Shown: positions 1 through 9,764 of the stretch, piece by piece
Numbering within the stretch: position 1 is the stretch's first letter
How the letters are laid out: every line of letters begins with the position of its first letter
NCBI RefSeq assembly: GCF_017312485.1
Contig: NZ_BMBA01000001.1
Location: 1,440,396 to 1,504,395, forward strand
Origin: Clostridium zeae
GTDB lineage: Bacteria; Bacillota; Clostridia; Clostridiales; Clostridiaceae
Reading direction: 5' to 3'
Length of the DNA: 64,000 bases
Translations under genes and position numbers: made by a program
The notes under the pieces: generated by a model
The model's database searches: none
What the model was told of the DNA's origin: nothing
The model's input: only the letters and a program-made list of their open reading frames with translations

Positions 1-33
1 TATCTTTATCTGATTATCTAAGAAGTCATCCAT
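1..33 (-). CDS. Start of a gene downstream of the ECF sigma factor (partial, probable anti-sigma factor)
   Basis: The first 11 codons (MDDFLDNQIKI) of an open frame begin at the ATG complementary to 31-33 and run off the window. A strong AGGGAGG-type ribosome binding site lies just upstream, inside the end of the sigma-factor gene, and the start is one base past that gene's stop, so the two are translationally coupled. Genes in this position behind an ECF sigma factor usually encode its membrane anti-sigma factor. That role is inferred from position only, because the visible residues are too few to identify a family. Confidence 0.5.
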   Translation of the reverse strand, partial: MDDFLDNQIKI

Positions 34-34
34 T

Positions 35-559
35 TTATCTTACCTCCCTATAATTCAACAAATAATTTTTAAGAATATTTCTAGCTCTTGAAAGTCTTGA
101 TTTAATAGTGCCTTCACTTTCATTGAGGATTTGTCCAATCTCTTTAGTAGTAAAACCACTGCCATAATATAAGTTAATTGTATTTTGATAATCTTTGGAC
201 AAATGCTTAATTGCATCTTGAATATCTATCTTATCTATAGCCGCATCATTGCTTGAGCAGTGAATTTCAGAACAATTATCTAGCGTTTCCAGATAAACTA
301 CCTTGTTATTCTTCTTATAAATATCATTACATTTATTTATCAATATTCTAACTACCCAAGTTTTAAAAAACTCTAGATTCTTTAAAGTGCTTATATTCTC
401 AAAAGCACTGATAATTGTATCTTGAATAGCATCACCTATATCTTCCTCAGAATTTAATCTAGTTTTAGCTATTTTATAAAGCTGAGGCAAGATATAATTA
501 ATAGCTTCAATAAAGGCTTCACTATCACCCTTTTGTGCTTTTAATATCAATTTCTCCAT
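35..559 (-). CDS. RNA polymerase ECF-type sigma-70 factor
   Basis: A 174-residue protein of normal ECF size. Region 2 lies at about residues 25-90, with the acidic EDIGDAIQDT stretch typical of the core-binding/-10 segment. Region 4 lies at about 115-168, with a helix-turn-helix (TTKEIGQILNESEGTIKSR) for -35 recognition. There is no region 3, as expected. It would direct RNA polymerase to a small stress or envelope regulon. The start at 559 has a GGGAGGA ribosome binding site. The coupled downstream frame is probably the anti-sigma factor. It resembles the SigV/SigW/CsfV branch in layout, but I cannot assign a subgroup. Confidence 0.9.
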   Translation of the reverse strand: MEKLILKAQKGDSEAFIEAINYILPQLYKIAKTRLNSEEDIGDAIQDTIISAFENISTLKNLEFFKTWVVRILINKCNDIYKKNNKVVYLETLDNCSEIHCSSNDAAIDKIDIQDAIKHLSKDYQNTINLYYGSGFTTKEIGQILNESEGTIKSRLSRARNILKNYLLNYREVR

Positions 560-920
560 AAATTCCTCCCATGAAGATATATATCAATATGCGCATACTG
601 AATTTTCCATACATATATTAGACAAACCTACCATAAAATTAGTTGCATATATTTATTTACAAACTTATAATTTTTTAAGATACACTTTTAATCCTACAAT
701 ATTTTCAAAACTCTTATCTACTGATTAGCTTGATTTTTTCGAAAATATAATATATTACCTGCTAATCTAAAAATTAAATAGTAAATAATTAATTCAAATA
801 AACGACACATGTAGTGCCTTGCACGTAAATCTGATTACGGTACAAAGGGATTACATGTGTCGTTTTAATATCCATACCCGTTATTATAAAAAGTATATAT
901 ACATGCTAATCTGGATTTCA
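560..920. other. Intergenic region between ECF sigma factor and alaS
   Basis: No coding frame is convincing here. The left part must hold the promoter of the ECF sigma operon (minus strand). The right part holds the 13-bp inverted repeat described separately at 801-864. Confidence 0.5.
801..864. terminator. Long-loop inverted repeat downstream of alaS
   Basis: AACGACACATGTA at 801-813 is repeated as its perfect complement TACATGTGTCGTT at 852-864, with 38 bases between the arms. It lies about 55 bases past the end of the minus-strand alaS gene. The flanking T tracts are short on both strands and the loop is longer than in a classical terminator. It may be an alaS terminator or another structured element. 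Confidence 0.4.
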
Positions 921-2690
921 TTATCCTATAGTAGCCTTAATTCTTCTTACCCCAGAAGATGAACTTTCTTCCTTCAATATTTTGAAACTCTTTAGCTCTT
1001 CTGTATTTGAAGCATGTGGTCCTCCGCATATCTCTTTGGAGTATCCAGGAATAGCATATACTTTTACAATCTCACCATACTTACTCTCAAAAACTCCAAT
1101 TGCTTCTTCTGCCTTTGCTTCTTCTAAGGTTTCTTCGGTACACATAACATCTATTCCTTTTTCTATAGCTTCATTTACTATTTTTTCTACCTGTTCTAAC
1201 TCGTCCTTAGTGAGCTTTCTGTCAAAGGAAAAATCAAATCTCAGTCTTTCTGAGTTAATATTGCTTCCCCTTTGGTATACAGTGTTTCCTAGCACCTTTC
1301 GAAGAGCAGCATTTAATAAATGAGTAGCTGTATGAAGCTTAGTCGTCCTCTCGCTGTTGTCTGCAAGCCCTCCTTTAAACTTCTCAGCTGCACCTTTTCT
1401 AGACTTTTCTTGATGTTCTCTAAATTTTTCTTCAAAAACAGGTATATCTACATTTATCTTTCGTTCTGAGGCAAGTTCAACAGTAAATTCAATTGGAAAT
1501 CCAAAGGTATCATATAATTTAAAAGCTAAATCTCCACTTAAGCTATTGCCCTCTTCTAATTTAGAAAAATATCTCTCAGCCATCTTCAAACCGCTATCTA
1601 GAGTTTTTGAGAATAATAGATATTCCTTTTCAAGTTGCTCTAAAACAAAACTTTTGTTTTTGACTAATTCAGAATATATCTCCCCATAATTTTCAATAAT
1701 TACTTCAGCAATACTGCAAATAATATTGCTATTTACTCCAAGTTTTTTTACTAACCTGATGGTACGCCTTATAAGTCTTCTTAGTATATATCCTTGTTCA
1801 GAATTTGATGGTGTTACTCCCTTTGGATCTCCTAAGATAAAAGTTGATGCTCTCATATGATCACTGATTATACGAAAGGTATTCTTATTTTCTTCTGTAT
1901 AATTTACACCTGTAAGACTTTCTATCTTTTCTATAATAGGTTGAAATAATTCGGTTTCATATACATTCTTATAACCGTTAAAAATCGTTAGTACACGCTC
2001 TAATCCCATTCCAGTATCTACATTCTTCTGTAGAAGCTCAGAATAAGTTCCGTCTTCATTTTTATTGTATTCCATGAAAACATTATTCCATATCTCCACA
2101 TACTTTCCACAACTACATGCAGGTCCACAATTTTCTCCACATTTTTCTTTGCCCATATCATAGAAGATTTCTGTATCAGGACCACATGGCCCAGTTTTTC
2201 CAGCTGGCCCCCACCAATTCTCATCTCTACCATAAAAATAAATCTGTTCTTTCTTAAGTCCATTTCTAATCCATATCTCTGCTGATTCTGTATCTCTCGG
2301 CACTAGAGAATTACCTTCAAATACAGTGACTGCAAGTCTTTCTACAGGTATATTTAAATACTCTGTAAGAAATAAATAGCTCATTGTAATAGACTCTTCC
2401 TTAAAATAATCTCCTAGAGACCAGTTGCCAAGCATCTCAAAAAAGGTTAAATGGGTATCATCTCCTACCTCATCTATGTCACAGGTTCGAACACATTTTT
2501 GAATGTCTACTAGCCGCTTTCCTTGTGGGTGTTTTTCTCCTAACAAGTACGGAACAAGGGGATGCATTCCTGCTGTAGTAAAAAGTACACTTGGATCATT
2601 GTCAGGAAGCAAAGATGCTGAATTTATTTCTTTATGCCCTCTCTTTTCAAAAAACTCTACATACATCTTTCTTAATTCATTTGCCTTCAT
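921..2690 (-). CDS. alaS: Alanyl-tRNA synthetase, short form without the C-terminal C-Ala region
   Basis: Class II aminoacyl-tRNA synthetase that charges tRNA-Ala. It has 589 residues, against about 870-880 for a full AlaRS. The catalytic core fills the N-terminal half ([23 protein letters not shown]). The editing domain follows, with the metal-binding HTATH motif near residue 455 and a C-terminal EICGGPHA box in which the usual CGGTH is CGGPH (CxxxH spacing kept). The protein stops right after the SAD editing domain, so the DHHA1/C-Ala portion is missing. The ATG at 2690 follows a T-box leader. A second, full-length AlaRS elsewhere in the genome is likely but not visible here. Confidence 0.93.
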   Translation of the reverse strand: MKANELRKMYVEFFEKRGHKEINSASLLPDNDPSVLFTTAGMHPLVPYLLGEKHPQGKRLVDIQKCVRTCDIDEVGDDTHLTFFEMLGNWSLGDYFKEESITMSYLFLTEYLNIPVERLAVTVFEGNSLVPRDTESAEIWIRNGLKKEQIYFYGRDENWWGPAGKTGPCGPDTEIFYDMGKEKCGENCGPACSCGKYVEIWNNVFMEYNKNEDGTYSELLQKNVDTGMGLERVLTIFNGYKNVYETELFQPIIEKIESLTGVNYTEENKNTFRIISDHMRASTFILGDPKGVTPSNSEQGYILRRLIRRTIRLVKKLGVNSNIICSIAEVIIENYGEIYSELVKNKSFVLEQLEKEYLLFSKTLDSGLKMAERYFSKLEEGNSLSGDLAFKLYDTFGFPIEFTVELASERKINVDIPVFEEKFREHQEKSRKGAAEKFKGGLADNSERTTKLHTATHLLNAALRKVLGNTVYQRGSNINSERLRFDFSFDRKLTKDELEQVEKIVNEAIEKGIDVMCTEETLEEAKAEEAIGVFESKYGEIVKVYAIPGYSKEICGGPHASNTEELKSFKILKEESSSSGVRRIKATIG

Positions 2691-2805
2691 TTTAATTCTC
2701 CTTTACACTAAAAATGAAAAATATAGCCATATAAAACTTCTAAGGCCATTGAAACATCTGGCTTTAGCTAACTTGAATGTTTTATAATTTCTTATAAAGT
2801 AAAAA

Positions 2806-3090
2806 AGCCCTAAGCTGAATAAACTTTCAGCTTAGGGCGAACTATACAATCCGTGTTACCACCTAAATTCAGAGATTAACTCTGCACTCTGCAAGTACGA
2901 GGTGCTCAAAATGTCACCTGATACAAGTTTCTTTTTAACGGTAGAAAATCCGAAGAAGCCTACTAAGATCTCTCTTTTCGGTCCATAGCTCAGAGACTGC
3001 TTCAATATAGCTTTCGTGAAGACTTCCACCAACCTCTTCTCTCTGTAACTTCAGCTTATATTTACTACTTCTCATCATAGCCTTTGAATT
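2806..3090 (-). promoter_or_regulatory. T-box riboswitch leader of alaS (alanine type)
   Basis: Read on the minus strand, the leader carries the T-box core AGGTGGTAACACGG (about 2851-2866). This is followed by a 13-bp terminator stem (arms 2807-2819 and 2826-2838) ending in a T run at 2801-2806. Upstream is a long Stem I region with an apparent GCT specifier triplet at 3009-3011, which matches alanine. Uncharged tRNA-Ala should pair with the specifier and the T-box bulge, favouring the antiterminator so that alaS is transcribed. The 5' boundary is approximate and the specifier assignment is by eye. Confidence 0.88.
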
Positions 3091-3250
3091 TTAAGTTGTA
3101 TTAAAGTTACCACAACAGGAAACTAATGTCAACATATAAGCCTAAATTAATAAAGGAAACAGTTCCTCTTATATATTATCTTTATTAAACTCTTATTATA
3201 TTTAAGCTCCGTTTCAACAATAGACCTTAATATAAGGATATGATATATAT

Positions 3251-4117
3251 CTATTCAATGGCACTGTGTTTTTCTATATTGTACACACCCAGTAATATTA
3301 TCATAGTACCTATTAATTGAATCACTCCTATTTCCTCATTAAATATAAGAAACCCAGATAGGATAGCTGTAGGTACCTCTAAGTTACCAATGACAGAAGT
3401 ATTAAAAGATCCAATACGTTTTATAGAATAATAAAATAACATCAGTGGTAAAAAAGCACATAACAAAGACAATATCATTATATAAATATAAACCTTTATC
3501 GGCAGATTTAATTCTAAGCCCTTAGTAGGCAATCTATATATACAAAGAAAAATCAAAGAGAATAGCATAGAATAAAAGGTTAGACTTATTGAATTAATAT
3601 CCTTAAGCTTTTTAGAGGAATATACATTCATAAAACCAAAACATGCAGCTGCTAAAACGCCGTAAATTATGCCTGTAGTTGAATATGAAAAAGGTAAAAT
3701 TCCAATAACCATTGAACAACCAATAAATATTGCAATAAGTAAAATAAAGCTCTTAATAGTAAACTTATTCTTTTCAAAAAATACCGAATATAAATAAATA
3801 AAAATCGGTGATGTATATAAGAGTACTGTAGCTATCCCTACTGGAAGATAGTAAAAGGACTTATAATAAAACACTGTCATAAAGCAGTCCCCCAATACAC
3901 CAAGTACCATAAGCCTTAAAAAATCTGTCTTCCCTACTTTTAATATTTTAATATTAAATATTGATAACGGGATAAACAGTAAAATCACAACAAATGTATA
4001 TTGTAATATTATAAGATCAATAGAGTCTATATTAAAAGAGAATATAAGCTTAATAAGAACCCCTGCAAGTCCGAATAAAATGGCTGAAAGTATAGAAGTA
4101 ATGTAGCCAAGTTTCAT
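3251..4117 (-). CDS. EamA/DMT-family transporter
   Basis: A 288-residue, highly hydrophobic protein with about ten membrane segments arranged as two EamA repeats. The N-terminal repeat runs to about residue 135 and the second from about 150 to 282. A typical loop ends the first repeat near YLPVGIATVLLYTSPIF. The family moves amino acids, nucleosides or other metabolites out of or into the cell, and the substrate cannot be told from sequence. A GTAGG ribosome binding site precedes the ATG at 4117. It appears to be a single-gene unit. Confidence 0.85.
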   Translation of the reverse strand: MKLGYITSILSAILFGLAGVLIKLIFSFNIDSIDLIILQYTFVVILLFIPLSIFNIKILKVGKTDFLRLMVLGVLGDCFMTVFYYKSFYYLPVGIATVLLYTSPIFIYLYSVFFEKNKFTIKSFILLIAIFIGCSMVIGILPFSYSTTGIIYGVLAAACFGFMNVYSSKKLKDINSISLTFYSMLFSLIFLCIYRLPTKGLELNLPIKVYIYIMILSLLCAFLPLMLFYYSIKRIGSFNTSVIGNLEVPTAILSGFLIFNEEIGVIQLIGTMIILLGVYNIEKHSAIE

Positions 4118-4645
4118 AAGTATAAACCTACTTTCTATAAGATAATTTCACATTGCTTTTGACTCAGTTAAAGAACCGTGTTGAAATTAATTGGTTAATC
4201 ATCCAACGCTTTAATGAGCTTACGCAAAGAATTAATTTCAACAATACTCGTAAACATAATCTAAATTAAAAATTGAGTTATGCCGCCTTTAATAAATTAT
4301 CATAATGTAGGTTAAGTATCAAGATAGCCTTTAATAATCAAAGAACATTTAAAAGGTTTATTTTATGAGTGAACTCAGAAATAATAAATATACACTCTCT
4401 TCATACCTCAGTAAACTTTATAGGAACTAAAATCATATATTTCATGTCAGTGTTTCTTTTTATGAATTCAAAAGAATTTGTTGATTTACCACATCCACTT
4501 ATTCGCATATCTGTATCTAAAATCATTTAGAAATTTGAACAAAACTAGCAAGTTCCACATATCATACAATAGAGAAATTTTATAATTATTTGATTGTATA
4601 ATATAAAATTTAATATATATTAATCTTTTGAGAGGATGATTTAAA
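4118..4645. other. Intergenic region with one repeat copy
   Basis: A 528-base AT-rich gap between the divergently oriented transporter and the spore surface protein. It contains repeat copy A (4180-4242). The region just before 4646 should carry the promoter of the surface protein gene; I see no convincing sigma-A box. Nothing else is recognisable. Confidence 0.5.
4180..4242 (-). repeat. 63-bp element with 13-bp terminal inverted repeats (repeat copy A)
   Basis: The ends GTTGAAATTAATT (4180-4192) and AATTAATTTCAAC (4230-4242) are perfect complements. On the minus strand the interior matches a second copy at 53617-53671 at 50 of 55 positions, including 29 identical bases at one end. It is too short to code for anything. 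It looks like a small interspersed or MITE-like repeat. Confidence 0.65.
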
Positions 4646-5626
<981 letters not shown>

Positions 5627-5716
5627 TTAGTAGTGTATATATTTTCTTTTATAAGTCACTAATTAGTAACTAATTAGTGACTCATGAATATACTGATAAA
5701 GAAAGGGGGCGAAAAA

Positions 5717-6001
5717 ATGCCAATAACAACACCATATCAAAACAGCAGAAGATTCGCTTCTACAATTGGAGCTGGTACAGGAACAGGAGCGACCTTTGCA
5801 ATTGCTGCCACAGCTTTTACAAATGATGCTGGTACTGCAGCTACAGCATTTCCAAGCACATTCAGCTACTACAATCTGTTCATTAATGGAATACTTCAAA
5901 CAGCTGATACTTCTTCTGTAACTACCACAGCGATAACTATTCCTGGAGGAGATGCATTAGATGCTGGCACTCCAATTACAGTCCAATTTGTAGTAAGCTA
6001 G
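5717..6001 (+). CDS. Small DUF4183 domain protein
   Basis: About 94 residues from the ATG at 5717, chosen because AGGGGG (5704-5709) lies at the right distance. An upstream in-frame ATG at 5684 has no such site. Nearly the whole protein is a DUF4183 domain, sharing NLFINGILQ and the GTPI.V ending with the C-terminal domain of the preceding surface protein. An alanine/threonine/glycine-rich stretch covers residues 15-45. It follows that gene by 90 bases and is followed by a terminator, so the two probably act together in the same spore layer. Confidence 0.8.
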   Translation: MPITTPYQNSRRFASTIGAGTGTGATFAIAATAFTNDAGTAATAFPSTFSYYNLFINGILQTADTSSVTTTAITIPGGDALDAGTPITVQFVVS

Positions 6002-6085
6002 TATATTATCATTTATATTAAAATTTTTCTATCAAACAAAATTTATTGCTACTATGTAGCACTTTTTATCATATATCTTTTGAAA

Positions 6086-6125
6086 CAGAGACTCACCACG
6101 TTTTACCGTGGTGGGTTTCATATTT
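6086..6125 (+). terminator. Rho-independent terminator after the DUF4183 genes
   Basis: Stem CTCACCACG (6092-6100) pairs with CGTGGTGGG (6107-6115, one G-T pair) with a 6-base loop, followed by a T-rich stretch. The stem resembles the rnpB terminator at 50311-50338. Confidence 0.7.
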
Positions 6126-6172
6126 TATGAAAATTACATCATAACTAAACTAAAATAGCTACACTTTTGCTA

Positions 6173-6418
6173 CTAGACTTTTTTATCTAATATCACACCG
6201 TGCCCAACATCTCCATACATTAAGGCTGTCTTTACTTCCTCTACATAACTCTTATGAGCCATATAGTCCTCTTCATTTTTATCTTCAGCAGCTTTACCAT
6301 CCTTGTTACGCCACTGTTTCTTCTTTTTAAGGAGAATATTCCTAAACTTATACTCTTTCTGTATGACACGGACTTTAGATACTGAAATAATGCGTTCTAC
6401 TTTCTTTTCATCAGCCAT
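6173..6418 (-). CDS. Hypothetical small charged protein
   Basis: An 81-residue, lysine-rich, soluble protein (isoelectric point probably high). An AAGGAAGGAG ribosome binding site lies close upstream of the ATG at 6418, which is the main reason to believe it. No family is recognised. It is convergent with the DUF4183 gene and stands alone. Confidence 0.5.
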   Translation of the reverse strand: MADEKKVERIISVSKVRVIQKEYKFRNILLKKKKQWRNKDGKAAEDKNEEDYMAHKSYVEEVKTALMYGDVGHGVILDKKV

Positions 6419-6754
6419 ACATAAAACTCCTTCCTTGGATATTCAATTGAATGTTTCTATTATAATTATCGTAGGAAAAACATAATAATAAATACTTATA
6501 ATACAGAAAATTCTAAACCTTCCCCATATAAAGCGGCCTATGTTATATAATCACAAAAAAATTAATTTATAGGTTGCACCTATTTACACCTGTCTTTTGA
6601 AACCAAATCTTTAAATACATTAAATAGGTTTATAAATAAATTTATCTATTGTTTTTTGTAAAATATTTGTATATATTCAATTATCTAATATATAATTAGA
6701 TAAATAGAAAACTATTCCATTAAAAAATTCTAAATAAGAAGGGGGTAACTAATA
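6419..6754. other. Intergenic region before the methyltransferase
   Basis: AT-rich gap of 336 bases between divergent genes. It holds the ribosome binding site of the small minus-strand gene at its left end and the palindrome at 6681-6703 upstream of the methyltransferase. No gene is visible. Confidence 0.5.
6681..6703. promoter_or_regulatory. Perfect 9-bp palindrome, possible operator
   Basis: TTATCTAAT and ATTAGATAA flank a 5-base spacer, about 50 bases before the start of the methyltransferase gene. Spacing and symmetry fit a dimeric repressor site, but no cognate regulator is adjacent, and AT-rich palindromes arise easily by chance. Confidence 0.3.
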
Positions 6755-7405
6755 GTGCTTAAAGTGGAAAATATGGATGTACATTTTAATAAATGTGCTT
6801 CAGATTATGATAGAAACTTTTATCAAGATCTTGGTATGAGTGAATTCTATGATGAAATCGAGAAACAGTTCAATATCTGCGGAGAACCTAAGAATATTTT
6901 AGTTCTTGGCTGTGGTACAGGGTTAGAAATAGAAAGAATTAAACATTCTTCAACAGTTACTGCCATCGATATTTCTCAAGGCATGCTAGAACAGCTACAA
7001 AAAAAAGACTTACATCAAAGGATGATCTTAAATACAATTTGTGGTTCATATTTTGATGTTCCATTCACAGAAAACAGCTTTGACCTTGTGCTTTCAACTT
7101 ATTCCCTTCATCATTTTAATATAGAGCAAAAAACTAAACTCTATAAAAAAATATATGCTTGTTTGAAAATAGGTGCATATTTCATAAATGGTGATACTGT
7201 TTGCAAAGACAAAGACACTGAAATTAACTTACTTAAAAATGCAGAAGAGTTATATAGGAAGCAACAAGCTCCTTTTGGAACTATTCATATTGATGTTCCT
7301 CTTGCCTTAGATACTGAGCTCACTCTCCTTTCTGATGTTGGCTTTAGTAATATTTCAGTGGAGAAAAGATGGACTAGTGCTTCGTTAATCAAAGCGGTAA
7401 AGTAA
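6755..7405 (+). CDS. Class I SAM-dependent methyltransferase
   Basis: 216 residues with the Rossmann-type methyltransferase fold. Motif I is ILVLGCGTGLEIERI at about residues 48-62, the acidic residue after strand 2 lies in VTAIDISQGML, and motif IV/post-I is FDLVLSTYSLHHF. It transfers the SAM methyl group to an unknown small molecule (Methyltransf_11/25-like). The GTG at 6755 is chosen because GAAGGGGG lies 8-9 bases upstream; an ATG six codons on is possible. It is followed 68 bases later by a small membrane protein gene on the same strand. Confidence 0.85.
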   Translation: MLKVENMDVHFNKCASDYDRNFYQDLGMSEFYDEIEKQFNICGEPKNILVLGCGTGLEIERIKHSSTVTAIDISQGMLEQLQKKDLHQRMILNTICGSYFDVPFTENSFDLVLSTYSLHHFNIEQKTKLYKKIYACLKIGAYFINGDTVCKDKDTEINLLKNAEELYRKQQAPFGTIHIDVPLALDTELTLLSDVGFSNISVEKRWTSASLIKAVK

Positions 7406-7473
7406 CAATTACTAATATGACTAAGTTTACTGCATATTGTAATATACAGTGAACTTTAAGCGGGAGGAGATCT

Positions 7474-8034
7474 ATGAAAAATACTAGAAACACACTGATA
7501 GGGCTATACTTTAACCTTTCTATAGTAATCTTATCATTATTTTTTCTGGTGAGAGGATTAATACATGGTAATACAGTAAAGTGGCTATTAGTAGTTGCAC
7601 TTATTGTTTCAGAAATTTTCAACATAATTTTTGCAGGAATAAACACTGTAAACTCTTTTATTCTTTTAAAAAACAGTGACTATGACTCCATGAGAAAGAA
7701 TATGAAAGCACTTAAATTTGGAGTAATTCCTTACTTTGTTATTAATTTTATTATATATGTTTTATTGTTTTTACTATTTTTTGCTGCATCTAGAGGATTT
7801 ATTTTGTTCACACCTATACCATTATTATTTTTAATTCCTGTTTTTTTTGCATACCTTACAGTGATATTTACATCAAGTTATGGAATAGGTTTTTCATTAA
7901 TTTTATATAAAGAAAAAAGGGTTAAGACAGGAAAACTGATACTACACATAATACTACAACTATGTTTTGTTCTAGATGTAATAGATACAGTAATTTTACT
8001 AGTCAAAAATAAAGTCGTGAAAATTAATGAATAG
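7474..8034 (+). CDS. Hypothetical four-helix membrane protein
   Basis: 186 residues with about four hydrophobic segments (residues 8-28, 35-58, 82-105 and 112-140) and a basic C-terminus. GGGAGGAG precedes the ATG. No family is recognised. It lies between a methyltransferase and a serine hydrolase on the same strand, but the spacing does not show that the three are one operon. Confidence 0.65.
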   Translation: MKNTRNTLIGLYFNLSIVILSLFFLVRGLIHGNTVKWLLVVALIVSEIFNIIFAGINTVNSFILLKNSDYDSMRKNMKALKFGVIPYFVINFIIYVLLFLLFFAASRGFILFTPIPLLFLIPVFFAYLTVIFTSSYGIGFSLILYKEKRVKTGKLILHIILQLCFVLDVIDTVILLVKNKVVKINE

Positions 8035-8113
8035 AAATTATCTATAATAATAGCTTATGCATCAAGGTTCAAGTGAATAAAATTAATACAATAAACAATA
8101 TGGAGGGATTCAA

Positions 8114-9004
8114 ATGGGATTGTTATCGGATTTCCAACTTTCTGTAATTGAAAAAAATCTATGGGTATACGGCATTCATGTTTATCAAAACGGAAAAATG
8201 CTGGATGAACATCGATTCCGAAGTAATGATAGAGAAAATCTCTACTCTGCATCAAAAACCTTTGCATCTGTGGGAATTGGCATAGCTGAAAACGAAGGTC
8301 GTTTACGATTGTCCGATTATGTCCTAGATTTTTTTCCAGAATACAAGGATATCGCCTATTCAGGTTCAGAAAAAATAACTATCCGACATTTGTTACGGAT
8401 GAGCTCTGGACACATGTTTGAGGATTTTAGTCAATATAATTCTAAAGACAGAGCAGAGCTTTTCTTTATCTCCGAGATGAAAAAAGAAGCTGGTTCTAAT
8501 TTCTATTATGAGGATTTATGTAGTTACATGCTTGGTCGGCTTGTAGAAAAAGTGAGCGGTAAAATAATGCTGGAATATTTAAAACCTCGCATTTTTGATA
8601 TGTTGGAAATTGTAAATCCTCAATGGAACACCTGCCAACATGGACATACATCCTGCTCAGGCGGTTTGTATCTAACAACTGAAGAGTTTTCTCGCATTGG
8701 GATAACCTTACTACAAAATGGCGTATATAAGGATAAACAAATCGTTCCTGTTGATTATGTAAACCTAATGCATTCTGATTGGGTAGATACCACCTCCAAA
8801 AATGATGCTGAAACAAGAGGTGGCTATGGATATCAGGTTTGGAAGTGTACTCCCCCCAACACTTATCGAGCAGACGGCATGTATGGTCAATTGTGTGTGG
8901 TTTTAACTGATTATAACGCTGTTATTACTGTTACATCCCATAATGAAATCAACCATAAGGATATCCTGCGTGCAATGTGGAGTTATATTCTTCCAAAGTT
9001 ATAA
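8114..9004 (+). CDS. Serine hydrolase, class C beta-lactamase/esterase family
   Basis: 296 residues of the penicillin-binding-protein-like fold. The SxxK nucleophile motif is SASK near residue 53. The second-motif tyrosine lies in the YYEDLCSYMLGRLVEK segment, and HTSCSGG takes the place of the third KTG-like motif. The segment TIRHLLRMSSGH is typical of beta-lactamase-related esterases and DD-peptidase-like proteins. No signal peptide is evident, so a cytoplasmic esterase or amidase is more likely than a secreted beta-lactamase. GGAGGGA precedes the ATG. The substrate is unknown. Confidence 0.85.
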   Translation: MGLLSDFQLSVIEKNLWVYGIHVYQNGKMLDEHRFRSNDRENLYSASKTFASVGIGIAENEGRLRLSDYVLDFFPEYKDIAYSGSEKITIRHLLRMSSGHMFEDFSQYNSKDRAELFFISEMKKEAGSNFYYEDLCSYMLGRLVEKVSGKIMLEYLKPRIFDMLEIVNPQWNTCQHGHTSCSGGLYLTTEEFSRIGITLLQNGVYKDKQIVPVDYVNLMHSDWVDTTSKNDAETRGGYGYQVWKCTPPNTYRADGMYGQLCVVLTDYNAVITVTSHNEINHKDILRAMWSYILPKL

Positions 9005-9121
9005 GATAAAATTACTAGCATTGGTTGGGTTTTATAACTTCTTTCATAGAGGAATAAATCATCATCTTATGCTGTGTCGTATGAGTAAATTATAGCGAAT
9101 TAATCATTTAGGAGGAAATCT

Positions 9122-9601
9122 ATGTACAATCATGAACCAATAGGCTACACTTGTCCTTTCTGCTTAATAGTCGAAGGGGTTGAAAATGAACATCTAAATA
9201 CTAAACAAGATGATATAGTGTTTAGAGATGATTATATTACTGTTTTCATTGCATCTGGTTGGTGGGAGAATAATAAAGGTCATATAATAATAATTCCTAA
9301 TAAACATATAGAAAATATTTATGATTTACCATCAGAATTATCTCATAGAATACATGATATGGAGAAGGAAGTTGCACTTGCATTAAAGGAAACATATAGA
9401 TGTGACGGTGTATCTTCAAGACAGCACAATGAACCTTGTGGAGGTCAAGATGTATGGCATTATCATTTACATGTGTTTCCGAGATACAAAGATGATAATT
9501 TTTATAAAACAGATAGAGTAAATTCTAAATCAGAAGAGCGAATAGAATACGCACAAAAACTAAAGGAGTATTTTAGTAAGAAAAGAATAAATGCGACCTA
9601 A
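9122..9601 (+). CDS. HIT-family nucleotide hydrolase/transferase
   Basis: 159 residues. The histidine triad is clear in DVWHYHLHVFPRY (HxHxHxx) near residues 119-127. The N-terminal part has CPFCLIVEG, a possible zinc-binding pair as in many HIT proteins, and the GHIIIIPNKHIENIYDL segment. The family hydrolyses or transfers nucleotide phosphoramidates or dinucleoside polyphosphates in the cytoplasm. An AGGAGG site precedes the ATG at 9122. It is a single-gene unit. Confidence 0.9.
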   Translation: MYNHEPIGYTCPFCLIVEGVENEHLNTKQDDIVFRDDYITVFIASGWWENNKGHIIIIPNKHIENIYDLPSELSHRIHDMEKEVALALKETYRCDGVSSRQHNEPCGGQDVWHYHLHVFPRYKDDNFYKTDRVNSKSEERIEYAQKLKEYFSKKRINAT

Positions 9602-9605
9602 TTGA

Positions 9606-9764
9606 ATGAGTGATTATTGCAATGTAGGAATATATTCTTTTGAAGAACTTAATCCTGATGAAATTGATTCTGAATCGTCTACATTGAAATTAAGTATTTT
9701 TCTTATTAATGCTAAGAAAAATACTCATCTAAGTCAATTAGGCTTCATTCTTTATTTTTTCTAA
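9606..9764 (+). pseudogene. Short 52-codon frame after the HIT gene, possibly a gene remnant
   Basis: An ATG four bases after the HIT stop opens a 52-codon frame (beginning MSDYCNVGIYSFEELNPDEI) with ordinary-looking codons until it runs into the 3' end of the convergent OYE-family gene. It has no ribosome binding site of its own and I do not recognise it. It could be the degraded start or middle of a lost gene, or chance. Confidence 0.25.

Noticed and set aside
982..1323. 113-codon plus-strand frame inside alaS
   Set aside because: Lies wholly within a clearly conserved gene on the other strand; shadow frame.
4200..4242. Possible CRISPR-like repeat
   Set aside because: Only two copies 49 kb apart, no array, no spacers and no cas genes in the window.
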